Positions 1 to 7,730 of a stretch of 13,682 nt of DNA are shown piece by piece. Location of the stretch: positions 1 to 13,682 of the forward strand of contig CAMPGT010000092.1 in assembly GCA_946885665.1 (NCBI GenBank), given 5' to 3'. The notes beneath the pieces are model-generated. The model was given only the letters and a program-made list of their open reading frames with translations, was not told the DNA's origin and did no database searches. Numbering within the stretch: position 1 is the first letter of the stretch; every line of letters starts with the position of its first letter. The translations under genes and the position numbers were made by a program. The stretch is from an uncultured Chitinophagaceae bacterium. Lineage in GTDB: Bacteria; Bacteroidota; Bacteroidia; Chitinophagales; Chitinophagaceae.

Positions 1-1974
1 GATATCCTCCCTGCCGTCTTTGTTCACATCGGCCTTTGCCATGCAGGGACCCTGCCGCGAAAGATAATTGGGAAGCAGCGCCTGCGTATTGAAATCATTG
101 AATCGGTTTTCACGATGCACGAATGCCAGGGAATCTTCGGCAAATAGCTTTTCAGCAGGCTTTTGATTATTATATGTCCAGTTTGCGTTGGCATCGGCGA
201 GGGTAAGCGTCAGCGCCTGGTTTGCCTTTACACCTGTCAGCACCTGCATTTTGTCGTTCGGCCAAATGACTACCACAGAGTCGATAGTTTGATTTTTACC
301 TACCCCGAAGTTCAGGCTGGGATCCATTGACGACTGAAAACCGCGAACCGGCTGTTGCTCCTGGAAATACAAACTGTCTTTGCAATGCAAATATATTTTC
401 GCACCTATTCCGGAAGAATTTTTTGCATCGCCTTTTAAAATTACTTTCAGGTAATTGTTTTTTGAAAATTTCTCTTCATTGTTCCTGTAAACACCGGCTA
501 CTTCATTGGTGTTGTTGATGACGAGGTCCATATCGCCGTCATTGTCGAGATCGGCATAAGCTGTTCCCGATGAAACGCCCGCCTGGTCGAGCCCCCAATC
601 GCGTGTTCTCTTTACAAAACTTCCGTTCCCGTTATTCTGGTAGATGTAGTTGGGAATGCGGATAGTGGGCATTTTTTTTATGAAATCATTCGTGGCCACA
701 TTCTTGTTTTCGGCTCTTGCCTTGATGGTTTCATCCATCGTGTACTTCAGAAAGTCGAGCTCGGTGTAATCTTTTACATAACCGTTGGATACAAAAAGAT
801 CTTTATACCCGTCGTTATCAAAATCGGAGAACAGCGATGCCCAGCTCCAGTCTGTATTGGAAATACCCGCCAACTGCGCCACTTCACTGAATGTTCCGTC
901 GCCGTTATTTTTATGCAGCATGTTGCGGCTGAACTGAAAATAAAATCCCTGGTTGAACAGCATTTGCATTTTATCGAAGTTCTCTGCGCCGCTGTGCATT
1001 TTCTGGGTCTTGTTGTCTTCCGGAAGCATGTCGAGCGTAACAAGGTCCTGGTACCCGTCGTTGTTGTAATCAGCAAAATCGGAACCCATCGAAAACAGGG
1101 AAATATGGTCCATGCATTCGCTCAGCTTTTCCGAAAAAGTGCCATCGTGATTGTTGATGAACAGGTAGTCGGGCTCGTTGAAATCGTTAGATACGTGCAC
1201 ATCGGGCCAGCCATCGTTATTCACATCGGCAATGGCAAGCCCCAAACCAAAGCTGAGCACATTGGAGATAATTCCGGCCTCATCGCTAACATTGGAAAAC
1301 CGGCCGTTATCGTTCCTGTAAAGCTTGCTGGCGAAGTTGGGATTCTTCTGGCTCCTCACGCTTGTCATTTCGTGAACGCCGCCTGTGTATTGCTGAAGCG
1401 AATGGTTAATCAGAAACATGTCGAGATCGCCATCTTTGTCGTAGTCGAAGAAACCGGCCTGCGTTGAGTACCCGGCATCCGCCAGGCCATATTCTGCGGC
1501 CTTCTCTGTGAATGTAAGGTCGCCGTTGTTGATAAAGAGCAGATTTTTTCTGCGTTCGGGATTACCGTCTGCAGAGCGGCAAATGTAAATGTCGACCCTG
1601 CCATCGGAATTAATATCCACCATTGTGGCGCCGGTGCACCAGCCCTGCTGCTCGGCCACATGACTTTTATCGGTGATGTTCTCGAATTTGAAATTTCCTT
1701 TGTTAAGATAGAGCCGGTTTTTCACCATGTTGCCGGTAAAGAACACATCCTGTAAACCATCGTTATTGATGTCGCCTATTGCTACCCCGCCGCCGTTATA
1801 GAAATATCCGTAGTTGATCACATTGAGCTGATCGGTTTCAAACAATTCGTTGATAAACCCGATGCCGGTTTCATCCTGGTCGAGGAGAGAGAACTGGCGG
1901 GAGTCGTCTGTGCCGCTGCATGAACAAAGCAGCGTCACGAAGGCGAGTAACGGCAAGATGCGGAGTGTAGGCAT
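1..1974 (-). CDS. VCBS/FG-GAP repeat lipoprotein with ASPIC/UnbV domain (3' end outside window)
   Basis: Reading the minus strand from the ATG at 1974 gives 658 uninterrupted codons to the window edge, so the C-terminus is missing. The N-terminus is a lipoprotein signal: a hydrophobic stretch at about residues 4-16, then L-C-S-C, with lipidation most likely at C19. Seven FG-GAP/VCBS calcium-type motifs of the form D-x-[DN]-x-D-G follow, near residues 68, 120, 178, 250, 302, 384 and 476. An ASPIC/UnbV domain spans about 507-592 and includes VVVIWPND and GVKANQALTL. An eighth motif (DVNKDG, 649-654) begins a second repeat series at the edge, so a product of roughly twice the visible repeat array is plausible (inference). 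These repeats form beta-propellers resembling integrin alpha chains. The gene is third after the SusC/SusD pair, 86 bp beyond the SusD-like gene, so a surface binding or scaffold role with that transporter is likely. No catalytic domain is visible. Confidence 0.92.
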   Translation of the reverse strand, partial: MPTLRILPLLAFVTLLCSCSGTDDSRQFSLLDQDETGIGFINELFETDQLNVINYGYFYNGGGVAIGDINNDGLQDVFFTGNMVKNRLYLNKGNFKFENITDKSHVAEQQGWCTGATMVDINSDGRVDIYICRSADGNPERRKNLLFINNGDLTFTEKAAEYGLADAGYSTQAGFFDYDKDGDLDMFLINHSLQQYTGGVHEMTSVRSQKNPNFASKLYRNDNGRFSNVSDEAGIISNVLSFGLGLAIADVNNDGWPDVHVSNDFNEPDYLFINNHDGTFSEKLSECMDHISLFSMGSDFADYNNDGYQDLVTLDMLPEDNKTQKMHSGAENFDKMQMLFNQGFYFQFSRNMLHKNNGDGTFSEVAQLAGISNTDWSWASLFSDFDNDGYKDLFVSNGYVKDYTELDFLKYTMDETIKARAENKNVATNDFIKKMPTIRIPNYIYQNNGNGSFVKRTRDWGLDQAGVSSGTAYADLDNDGDMDLVINNTNEVAGVYRNNEEKFSKNNYLKVILKGDAKNSSGIGAKIYLHCKDSLYFQEQQPVRGFQSSMDPSLNFGVGKNQTIDSVVVIWPNDKMQVLTGVKANQALTLTLADANANWTYNNQKPAEKLFAEDSLAFVHRENRFNDFNTQALLPNYLSRQGPCMAKADVNKDGREDI

Positions 1975-2005
1975 AGTTTATAGATAAGCGGATCTGTTAA
2001 ATAGC

Positions 2006-2040
2006 AAAGATTCCATTGCATAAAATACAATGGAATCTTT
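2006..2040. terminator. Perfect 13-bp inverted repeat between the SusD-like and VCBS genes (attenuator or partial terminator)
   Basis: The arms are 2006-2018 (AAAGATTCCATTG) and 2028-2040, fully complementary around a 9-nt A/T-rich loop. The hairpin starts 20 nt after the SusD-like stop and ends 31 nt before the VCBS start. In the minus (operon) direction the stem is followed by only an interrupted T tract (TTTGCTATTT), so termination would be incomplete. In the plus direction it is followed by a better run, CTTTTTA, but no plus-strand gene ends here. A role as intra-operon attenuator or 3'-end stabiliser of the susCD message is inferred. The structure itself is read directly from the sequence. 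Confidence 0.55.
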
Positions 2041-2060
2041 TTATGAAATTCAGTTTCTCA

Positions 2061-3656
2061 TTAATTTTTATCCCACCACAGCGGCGTTGTCACCTTGTCG
2101 GGACCACCGAGAAGGTCGACGGCTTTTTCCACTTCGTCGCCGTTAACAAGCTTTTCGCTGTCAAGGAACGGAATGCGCCTGATGTATTGTGTGCTGGTGT
2201 TGGTGATGTCGGGGTTGTCTGAATTGGCAACAGGATAGAGATTGAGATAGCGGCTCCTTCTGTAATCTGCCCACGCTTCCATACCATCGGGGAAGAGCGC
2301 CAGCCATTTTTGCGTGGCAATCTGTTCCTTTTGCACTTCCGGATCGGCGGACCACTTAACAACGATGTCGGTCATCGGATCGGAGTTCAGGTAGTCGTTT
2401 GGAGCGACCGGTTGGGTGGTGCCATTAATGTAGTCCTGGATCTCAGTGCCATCGGTAATGCCCCATTGCTTCATCGAATTGGTGATACCGGCTTCATAGA
2501 GTTCCTGTGCGGTTCCACCCATGTTCCAGCCAAGCAATGCACCTTCAGCGCGAAGGAAGTACGCTTCTGCTGTCGATATTACGTTCTGCGGTGTTTCCAG
2601 GTGATTGCTTACGCCGCCAAAAGGAGAAGATGCCCATCTTGCGCCGACGTGCGAATTATTACCGGCGAGGTTGATGGTTTCAGTAAGCTGAGTGGAAGTC
2701 AATCCATTTCTTACACCATCGTACTGTCCGTTTCCATCCGGGTTCTCAGCAGTGGCCCCGTCGGGAAGGAAGTAAACCGGGAGGCGAGGATCATCGAATC
2801 CTTTCAGTACGGATTCCATGGCGGCACTCATGCGGAACTCGTTCCAGTCGCTCATGATGGACAAGCCGTTTCCATCTCCGCCTTTCAGGCTTCTAAGGAT
2901 CAGGGCATCATCATCAGGGCTGGTGGTGAGAACACCACCTGCGAATGCTGCTTCGGCTTCTGCTTTCGCACGTGCCGGGTCCACGTTCGATATTCTCACG
3001 GCGAGGCGCAAACGAAGTGTGTTGGCAAACTTGATCCATTTGCTAACGTTTCCGCCGTAGATCAGGTCGAATGATCCGAACGGCTGTGCACCGGTATTGG
3101 CATTCAGCACATCAACGGCGGCAGTCAGCCTTTTAAAGAAATCATCATAAATCTTATCCTGTGAATCGTACGGTACCGAGGTAGCCGGCTCTCCCGCAGA
3201 GAAGTACGGGATCGGGCCCCAGTAGTCGGTTGCCTTGTGGAACCCAAGTACCCAAACGATGTCGGCCAAAGCGTGTTCCGGACTGCTGGGATCAGCAGTG
3301 GTGAGGATCGTTTGAAGCTGTGGCATCATCTGCGTGTAGTAAGGGTTGAAGTTGGCTCCGACCCAATCCATCCTGATCACGTTCCTGTCGGAAGGAAAAT
3401 AGGTGGCCACGCAGGCAAAATATTGAGCATACTGGTCGGCAAACAGGTTTTGTGCGACCTGGTAGCTTCCCTGGTTAACAGTGGCAACCGACTGAGCTTT
3501 CGCAAAAAGGAACGGAAACTCGGTGGCGCCCACTGTAGGTATGCTGTTCTTGTTCGTGTTGATCTGGTCGAACTTTTTAGTACAGCCGGTGGCAATGAGC
3601 GAAAACGCTGCAGCCGCTGTAAACAATTTCGTTCTTGAAAATATGTTCATGTTCAT
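2061..3656 (-). CDS. SusD/RagB-family outer-membrane nutrient-binding lipoprotein (SusD-like_2 type)
   Basis: This 531-residue protein is the surface lipoprotein that caps a SusC channel and captures its ligand. A lipoprotein signal peptide ends in A-T-G-C with lipidation expected at C25, followed by the family's early motif FDQINTNKNS (29-38). Other familiar features are the helix segment with TDYWGPIPYF (about 147-156), the WIKFANTLRLRLAVRI stretch, STAEAYFLRAEGALLGW, the EAWADYRRSRYLNL segment and the closing PLWWDKN. Length fits the SusD-like_2 (PF12771) group. It starts 25 bp after the SusC-like stop, in an A-rich leader with no G-rich ribosome binding site, as is usual in this phylum. 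A second in-frame ATG two codons later (3650) is an equally possible start. It is almost certainly co-transcribed with the SusC-like gene. The ligand cannot be read from the sequence. Confidence 0.95.
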   Translation of the reverse strand: MNMNIFSRTKLFTAAAAFSLIATGCTKKFDQINTNKNSIPTVGATEFPFLFAKAQSVATVNQGSYQVAQNLFADQYAQYFACVATYFPSDRNVIRMDWVGANFNPYYTQMMPQLQTILTTADPSSPEHALADIVWVLGFHKATDYWGPIPYFSAGEPATSVPYDSQDKIYDDFFKRLTAAVDVLNANTGAQPFGSFDLIYGGNVSKWIKFANTLRLRLAVRISNVDPARAKAEAEAAFAGGVLTTSPDDDALILRSLKGGDGNGLSIMSDWNEFRMSAAMESVLKGFDDPRLPVYFLPDGATAENPDGNGQYDGVRNGLTSTQLTETINLAGNNSHVGARWASSPFGGVSNHLETPQNVISTAEAYFLRAEGALLGWNMGGTAQELYEAGITNSMKQWGITDGTEIQDYINGTTQPVAPNDYLNSDPMTDIVVKWSADPEVQKEQIATQKWLALFPDGMEAWADYRRSRYLNLYPVANSDNPDITNTSTQYIRRIPFLDSEKLVNGDEVEKAVDLLGGPDKVTTPLWWDKN

Positions 3657-3681
3657 GTTTTTCTGTTTAGTCGTTCAGCGT

Positions 3682-6600
3682 TTAGAATGTAAGTTGGAGG
3701 TTCAAACCGACGGAACGAGTTGCGGGAAGCGCTCCATATTCAATACCCTGGTAGTTACCGTTGCCGAGGCTCACTTCCGGATCAAACCACATTGTACGGC
3801 TTTCCAGGCCAGGTATATCAAACTTTGATTTGCCCCTGTACAACCATAACAGGTTTCTTGCTACGAGCGACAGCCTCGCGTTCTTTATCAGCACGGTGCT
3901 GCTCAAAGGAATGTTGTAACCGAGGGAAAGCTCCCTTATCCTGAAATTGGTAGCATCATAGGCGAAGAATTCACCCAATCCATAACGTTTGCCCGAAGCG
4001 ATCTGCCAGAACTGCTGCGAAGAAACTGCGGCAGAAACAGGATTGCCGTCTGCATCAACACCTCCGAGGGCCCATGAATTAGCGTCCCTGTATTTTTCTG
4101 TTGCTTCGGGGATGCCGCTGAACGCCAGGTTCATTTCCGTACCCGATACGATCGTTCCGCCTACGCGTCCATCGATCAGGATACGGGCATAAATGCCTTT
4201 GAAATTAAACGTGTTGCTTAAGCCCAACGTTGCTTTGGGGTTGAAATTACCGATGTGATAACCGCCGTTGGGTTCAGCCGATGGAATGGGAACACCTGCT
4301 GCGGTAACAACATATTTACCGGGAACCTTGTCGCTTCTCAGCCATCCTTGTGCGGCCAGGTCGCCATAGCTTCCGCCTTCAATAACGAGGGGAGCTGCAG
4401 AACGGCCATAGCCACCGCCGAGCGAAACTTGTTTCAGTTCGTCACTCAGTTCAACAATTTTGTTTTGGTTGGTAGCGAAGTTGAATCCAACATCCCAGGT
4501 GAAATCCCTTCCCTGTACAGGTGTACCATTAACAACCACTTCAAAGCCTTTGTTCTGCACATTTCCGGCATTGATGTAGCGAACCGAATACCCGGTAGCC
4601 GTTGGAAGACTGATTTGCAACAACTGGTTAAACGAGTTGCTCTTGTAGTAGCTCAAATTCACGCTGAGGCGGTTAGCCAGGAATTTCGATTCTATATTGA
4701 ACTCGAGGTTCTTTACGATTTCCGGTTTAAGATTTGGAATGGGGAATGTAGAACTGCGCTGCAGGAATCCGCCGCCGGCGCCCTGGCTGTAGTTGTACAC
4801 GATGTCGCGAATCTGAGCCTGGCCTCCGTTACCTACCTGCGCGTAGTTAACACTCGCTTTCAGGAAAGAAAACACAGTAGGCAATTGCACCATATCCGAT
4901 ATAATGGCAGACAAACCAACAGAAGGATAGGAGAAACTGTAAGGATCCGGCAGCGGAGAAGACCAGTCGTTACGCAAGCTCGCGTCGAGGAAAAGGAATT
5001 CTTTGAATGCGAGGTTAAACTGGCCAAATACGCCTTGTGTTTGTACCTGGTAGTTGGTGGAACTAAGCGCAGGGTTAGTCGCGAAACCGATACTGAACTT
5101 GTTCGGAATGTTCAGTCCGTTTGCTGTTGACCAGCTACGATCAGAGCGGTTATCCTGGTAAATGGCACCGGCGTTATAGGTGATCTTCAGGTCTTTGGTG
5201 AGATCATTTTCTCCGGAGAGGATCACGTCGAACCATTTCTGTGTGCTCACCAGGTTGCTTTGCTCGTAGAAGCCGCCGGCCTGTGACGCCCAGAGGATGG
5301 TTCCCTGTGAGTACTTGGTCTCGAACCTGTCGAATATCCTGTCGACGTTGGCACGGCCCGTAATATTCAACCATGGAGTGATCTGGTATTTGGCACTCAC
5401 AAAACCCATAACGCGGTCGCGTTTTTCATTGAGCTCTGTACGGTTGATCATCCAGTAAGGATTCTGGTAAATAGAACTCAGCGTGCTTGGCCAGTAAGTA
5501 GGCACCGGCACCCCGAGATTATTGACTGTTTCAAAATTCTTGGCTGTTTCCAGGGGAACGTTGCGGGGTATCTGGTAAATGTCGATCACCGGCGCATTTT
5601 CCTCACCTGTTCTGGGTTTGTTGAAGATGTCCTGTGCGATGTAAGTGATTTTGGCATCGGTAGAGAACTTCGAGCTGATCTGGTTCGTGATTCTCAGGTT
5701 AACCGTATGACGTTTGAGGTCGTTGCGGGGAACGATGCCTTCTATAAGATTGTGTGTGTAAGACAGATAAGTCTGCATTTTTTCGGAACCTCCCGATACG
5801 CCTATCGAATTGTTCAGGCTTTTGCCGGTGCGGAAGAAGTCTTTGACGTTATCTGGCTGTGAAGTGTAAGTGGTTGATTCGCCAAGGTGGTTGGTCACCT
5901 GCTGTCCTTCCATCTTTGCTCCCCAGCTTTCACCGGAAAGCAGGGTATCTTGTAAAACACCTCCATTACCCTGTCCGTAAGAATTCTGAAACTTCGGCAA
6001 TGCAAACGGTGTTTCCATGGCAATACCCGAGTTAACGGTTACTGCTATCTTGCCTTTGGTCCCTTTCTTAGTGGTAATAATAATTACACCGTTACCTGCC
6101 TGGCTGCCATACAGTGCCGCAGCAGAGGCGCCGCGCAGTACGGAAACGGATTCAATGTCGTCGGGGTTGATGTTGGATGCACCGTCCGACCCCTGCACCG
6201 ATCCGAAGTCGCTTCCGGCGGTACCGTTGGTACCATTTGTAATGGGAACGCCGTCCACAACGATAAGGGCATTGTTTGTACCCTGGATGCTTCGGTTACC
6301 GCGAAGTACTATCCTTGCACCGGAACCGGGGCCGCCGGAACCCTGTGTTACCACAGCGTTGGCAACTTTACCAGTCAGTGAGTTCAGTACGTTGTTCGGA
6401 TCTCTTGCCTCCACAAGTGTGGCCGGTTTAACAGTTTGGGTAGCATACACGAGTGTTTTTGCTTCCCTGGTAATACCCAGGGCCGTTACCACTACCTCGC
6501 TCATCTGTTCGGAAGATGCCTCAAGGCTGATATCCACTGTTGACTGGTCTGCGCCAACAGCAACATCTTTTGAAACAAATCCCACTGATGAAACGCTGAG

Positions 6601-6813
6601 GGTTACGGCACCCGAAGGAGCCGAAAGTGTGAATGTTCCTTCAGGTCCTGTGGCCACGCCTCTTTGAGAGCCTTTAATTGTAATGGTAACTCCCGGAATT
6701 GGAGTCTGATCTGCGGAAGAGGTAACATTCCCTGTAATGGTCCGGTCTTGCGCCGATAGTGTGGTTACATAAAAAAGTAACCCCATACAGAGTAAATACT
6801 GTAATTTGATCAT
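3682..6813 (-). CDS. SusC/RagA-family TonB-linked outer-membrane transporter
   Basis: At 1043 residues this is a full-length SusC-type TonB-dependent channel that imports oligomers delivered by its SusD partner. A signal peptide at 1-21 (cleavage expected in LSA|QD) is followed by a carboxypeptidase-regulatory-like Ig domain at about 24-100 and a likely TonB-contact segment EVVVTALG (106-113). The plug domain (about 115-250) contains ALIVVDGVPITNG, NPDDIESVSVLRGASAAALYG and GVIIITTKKG. The rest is a beta-barrel ending in LNLQLTF with the usual terminal Phe. No STN domain precedes the Ig-like domain, so coupling to an anti-sigma/ECF pair is not suggested, and none is adjacent. It is the first gene of the operon and is divergent from mnmD. 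The leader just before the ATG is CA-rich (ACCAAAACCAACC) and lacks a Shine-Dalgarno sequence. Family assignment is firm; substrate is unknown. Confidence 0.96.
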   Translation of the reverse strand: MIKLQYLLCMGLLFYVTTLSAQDRTITGNVTSSADQTPIPGVTITIKGSQRGVATGPEGTFTLSAPSGAVTLSVSSVGFVSKDVAVGADQSTVDISLEASSEQMSEVVVTALGITREAKTLVYATQTVKPATLVEARDPNNVLNSLTGKVANAVVTQGSGGPGSGARIVLRGNRSIQGTNNALIVVDGVPITNGTNGTAGSDFGSVQGSDGASNINPDDIESVSVLRGASAAALYGSQAGNGVIIITTKKGTKGKIAVTVNSGIAMETPFALPKFQNSYGQGNGGVLQDTLLSGESWGAKMEGQQVTNHLGESTTYTSQPDNVKDFFRTGKSLNNSIGVSGGSEKMQTYLSYTHNLIEGIVPRNDLKRHTVNLRITNQISSKFSTDAKITYIAQDIFNKPRTGEENAPVIDIYQIPRNVPLETAKNFETVNNLGVPVPTYWPSTLSSIYQNPYWMINRTELNEKRDRVMGFVSAKYQITPWLNITGRANVDRIFDRFETKYSQGTILWASQAGGFYEQSNLVSTQKWFDVILSGENDLTKDLKITYNAGAIYQDNRSDRSWSTANGLNIPNKFSIGFATNPALSSTNYQVQTQGVFGQFNLAFKEFLFLDASLRNDWSSPLPDPYSFSYPSVGLSAIISDMVQLPTVFSFLKASVNYAQVGNGGQAQIRDIVYNYSQGAGGGFLQRSSTFPIPNLKPEIVKNLEFNIESKFLANRLSVNLSYYKSNSFNQLLQISLPTATGYSVRYINAGNVQNKGFEVVVNGTPVQGRDFTWDVGFNFATNQNKIVELSDELKQVSLGGGYGRSAAPLVIEGGSYGDLAAQGWLRSDKVPGKYVVTAAGVPIPSAEPNGGYHIGNFNPKATLGLSNTFNFKGIYARILIDGRVGGTIVSGTEMNLAFSGIPEATEKYRDANSWALGGVDADGNPVSAAVSSQQFWQIASGKRYGLGEFFAYDATNFRIRELSLGYNIPLSSTVLIKNARLSLVARNLLWLYRGKSKFDIPGLESRTMWFDPEVSLGNGNYQGIEYGALPATRSVGLNLQLTF

Positions 6814-6838
6814 GTCGCGGTTGGTTTTGGTAGTGTTA

Positions 6839-6854
6839 AATTAAACAATTAAAC
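6839..6854. repeat. Tandem octamer AATTAAAC x2 upstream of the SusC-like gene
   Basis: Two exact head-to-tail copies of AATTAAAC occupy 6839-6846 and 6847-6854; on the minus strand they read GTTTAATT twice. They sit 26-41 nt before the SusC-like start codon, where core promoter or activator contacts could lie. Function is not established, and the AT-rich setting makes chance occurrence possible. Confidence 0.5.
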
Positions 6855-6968
6855 AGTACGACCATCTAACATTTTTTTCGGCCCGGCTGAATGGATAAAA
6901 CTTTCGCGGACCATTTAACATTAAATAGACGTGTACAATTTAACGAACATACCTATCCCTTGTTAGCA

Positions 6969-6978
6969 CAAACGTTTG
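6969..6978. promoter_or_regulatory. Candidate LacI/PurR-type operator palindrome
   Basis: CAAACGTTTG is a perfect 10-bp palindrome centred on CG, the arrangement typical of LacI-family operators. The right side continues as AAACGTTTGCGT, which matches the right part of the E. coli PurR box; the left flank (GCAC) is degenerate. It is 155 bp upstream of the SusC-like start and 60 bp upstream of the mnmD start. LacI-type regulators are known to control some Bacteroidota uptake operons, but no regulator gene is in the window, so binding is inferred. Confidence 0.4.
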
Positions 6979-7038
6979 CGTTTCTTTAAGTAATGCGAAG
7001 AAAACGAGTCGGATGAACGCAGATAAATTTTATTGACG

Positions 7039-7701
7039 ATGCATCACATTTTTGAAACCGGCGATGGCTCCCATTCCCTGCTGGTTCCGGGGTGGAACGT
7101 GACGTACCATTCCAGGTTTGGAGCCATCAGCGAATCGCAGCATATATTTATCGACTCGGGGCTAAAGCATATTCTCACCGACCAACCGGCGATCTCCATC
7201 CTGGAGGTGGGATTCGGTACGGGCCTCAACACCCTCCTTACACTGATTGAAACCCAATTGCTTGCGGTAAAAGTTTTCTACGAAACGCTGGAAACCCAGC
7301 CGCTGGAGCCGTCCATCTCCGCCCAGCTTAACTACGCCACCGCGTTGGGAAAGCCCGAGATGCAGGGTCTTTTCAATGAAATTCACGAATCTGAATGGAA
7401 CTGCATTCAAACCATCTCCACGAACTTCCGCCTTCTCAAAAGACGCGAAGACATTACAGACGTCGAATTCAACGGCAGGTATGATGTGGTTTATTTCGAT
7501 GCTTTCGATCCGCAGGTGCAGCCAGGCTTATGGAACGAGGCCGTTTTCAATAAAATATATACTGCGATGAACGACGGAGCAGTGCTGGTGACTTACTGCA
7601 GTAAGACTATCGTGCGAAAGGCGATGGAAAAGGCCGGCTTTGCTGTTGAAAAATTAAAGGGCCCACAAGGAAAGCGGGAAATTTCGAGGGCGAAGAAATA
7701 A
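7039..7701 (+). CDS. mnmD: tRNA (5-methylaminomethyl-2-thiouridine)(34)-methyltransferase MnmD
   Basis: The product methylates the aminomethyl group on wobble uridine 34 of certain tRNAs, using S-adenosylmethionine, in the last step of the mnm5(s2)U pathway that MnmE/MnmG begin. The 220 residues match the Methyltransf_30 (formerly DUF752) family. An N-terminal YHSRFGAISESQHIFI block leads to the SAM-binding motif ILEVGFGTGLN (54-64). Motif YFDAFDP (152-158), then QPGLW, TYCSK (185-189), and a C-terminal GPQGKREISRA segment follow. It is the stand-alone form; the FAD oxidase half of enterobacterial MnmC is absent, as expected outside proteobacteria. I chose the ATG at 7039 because conserved sequence starts directly after it. 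A TTG at 7033 would add two residues. It lies 29 bp upstream of prmA on the same strand and probably shares its transcript. Confidence 0.95.
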   Translation: MHHIFETGDGSHSLLVPGWNVTYHSRFGAISESQHIFIDSGLKHILTDQPAISILEVGFGTGLNTLLTLIETQLLAVKVFYETLETQPLEPSISAQLNYATALGKPEMQGLFNEIHESEWNCIQTISTNFRLLKRREDITDVEFNGRYDVVYFDAFDPQVQPGLWNEAVFNKIYTAMNDGAVLVTYCSKTIVRKAMEKAGFAVEKLKGPQGKREISRAKK

Positions 7702-7718
7702 AGCGGCGTCGTGTTGGC

Positions 7719-7727
7719 TATTTTTGC
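7719..7727 (+). promoter_or_regulatory. TAnnTTTG-type -7 promoter element directly before prmA
   Basis: TATTTTTGC matches the Bacteroidota -7 consensus TAnnTTTG exactly, including the frequently following C. It ends only 3 nt before the prmA ATG, so transcription from it would give a leaderless or nearly leaderless message. No good TTG -33 element is seen at the usual distance upstream, which lowers confidence. Confidence 0.4.
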
Positions 7728-7730
7728 CGA

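Larger units (their letters stand above)
6814..7038. promoter_or_regulatory. Divergent intergenic region between the SusC-like gene and mnmD
   Basis: This 225-bp non-coding spacer must hold the promoters for both the minus-strand SusC operon and plus-strand mnmD. It contains a perfect palindrome (6969-6978) and a tandem octamer AATTAAAC x2 (6839-6854) that lies 26-41 nt upstream of the SusC-like start. I found no unambiguous TAnnTTTG element on the minus strand. On the plus strand TAAATTTT at 7024-7031 differs from that consensus by one base and lies 7 nt before the chosen mnmD start, so it is only a weak candidate. Confidence 0.6.

Noticed and set aside
913..1467. Plus-strand open frame of 184 codons
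   Set aside because: Antisense shadow of the VCBS repeat gene, whose minus-strand frame is open throughout with regular calcium-type motifs.
4255..5130. Plus-strand open frame of 291 codons
   Set aside because: Antisense to the barrel-coding part of the SusC-like gene; composition shows no protein-family pattern.
6017..6667. Plus-strand open frame of 216 codons
   Set aside because: It lies wholly inside the plug-coding part of the SusC-like gene, which has clear family motifs on the other strand.
6878..6892. Imperfect dyad TTCGGCC-C-GGCTGAA in the divergent spacer
   Set aside because: One mispair, short arms, and the T run precedes it rather than follows, so it fits neither a terminator nor a convincing operator.
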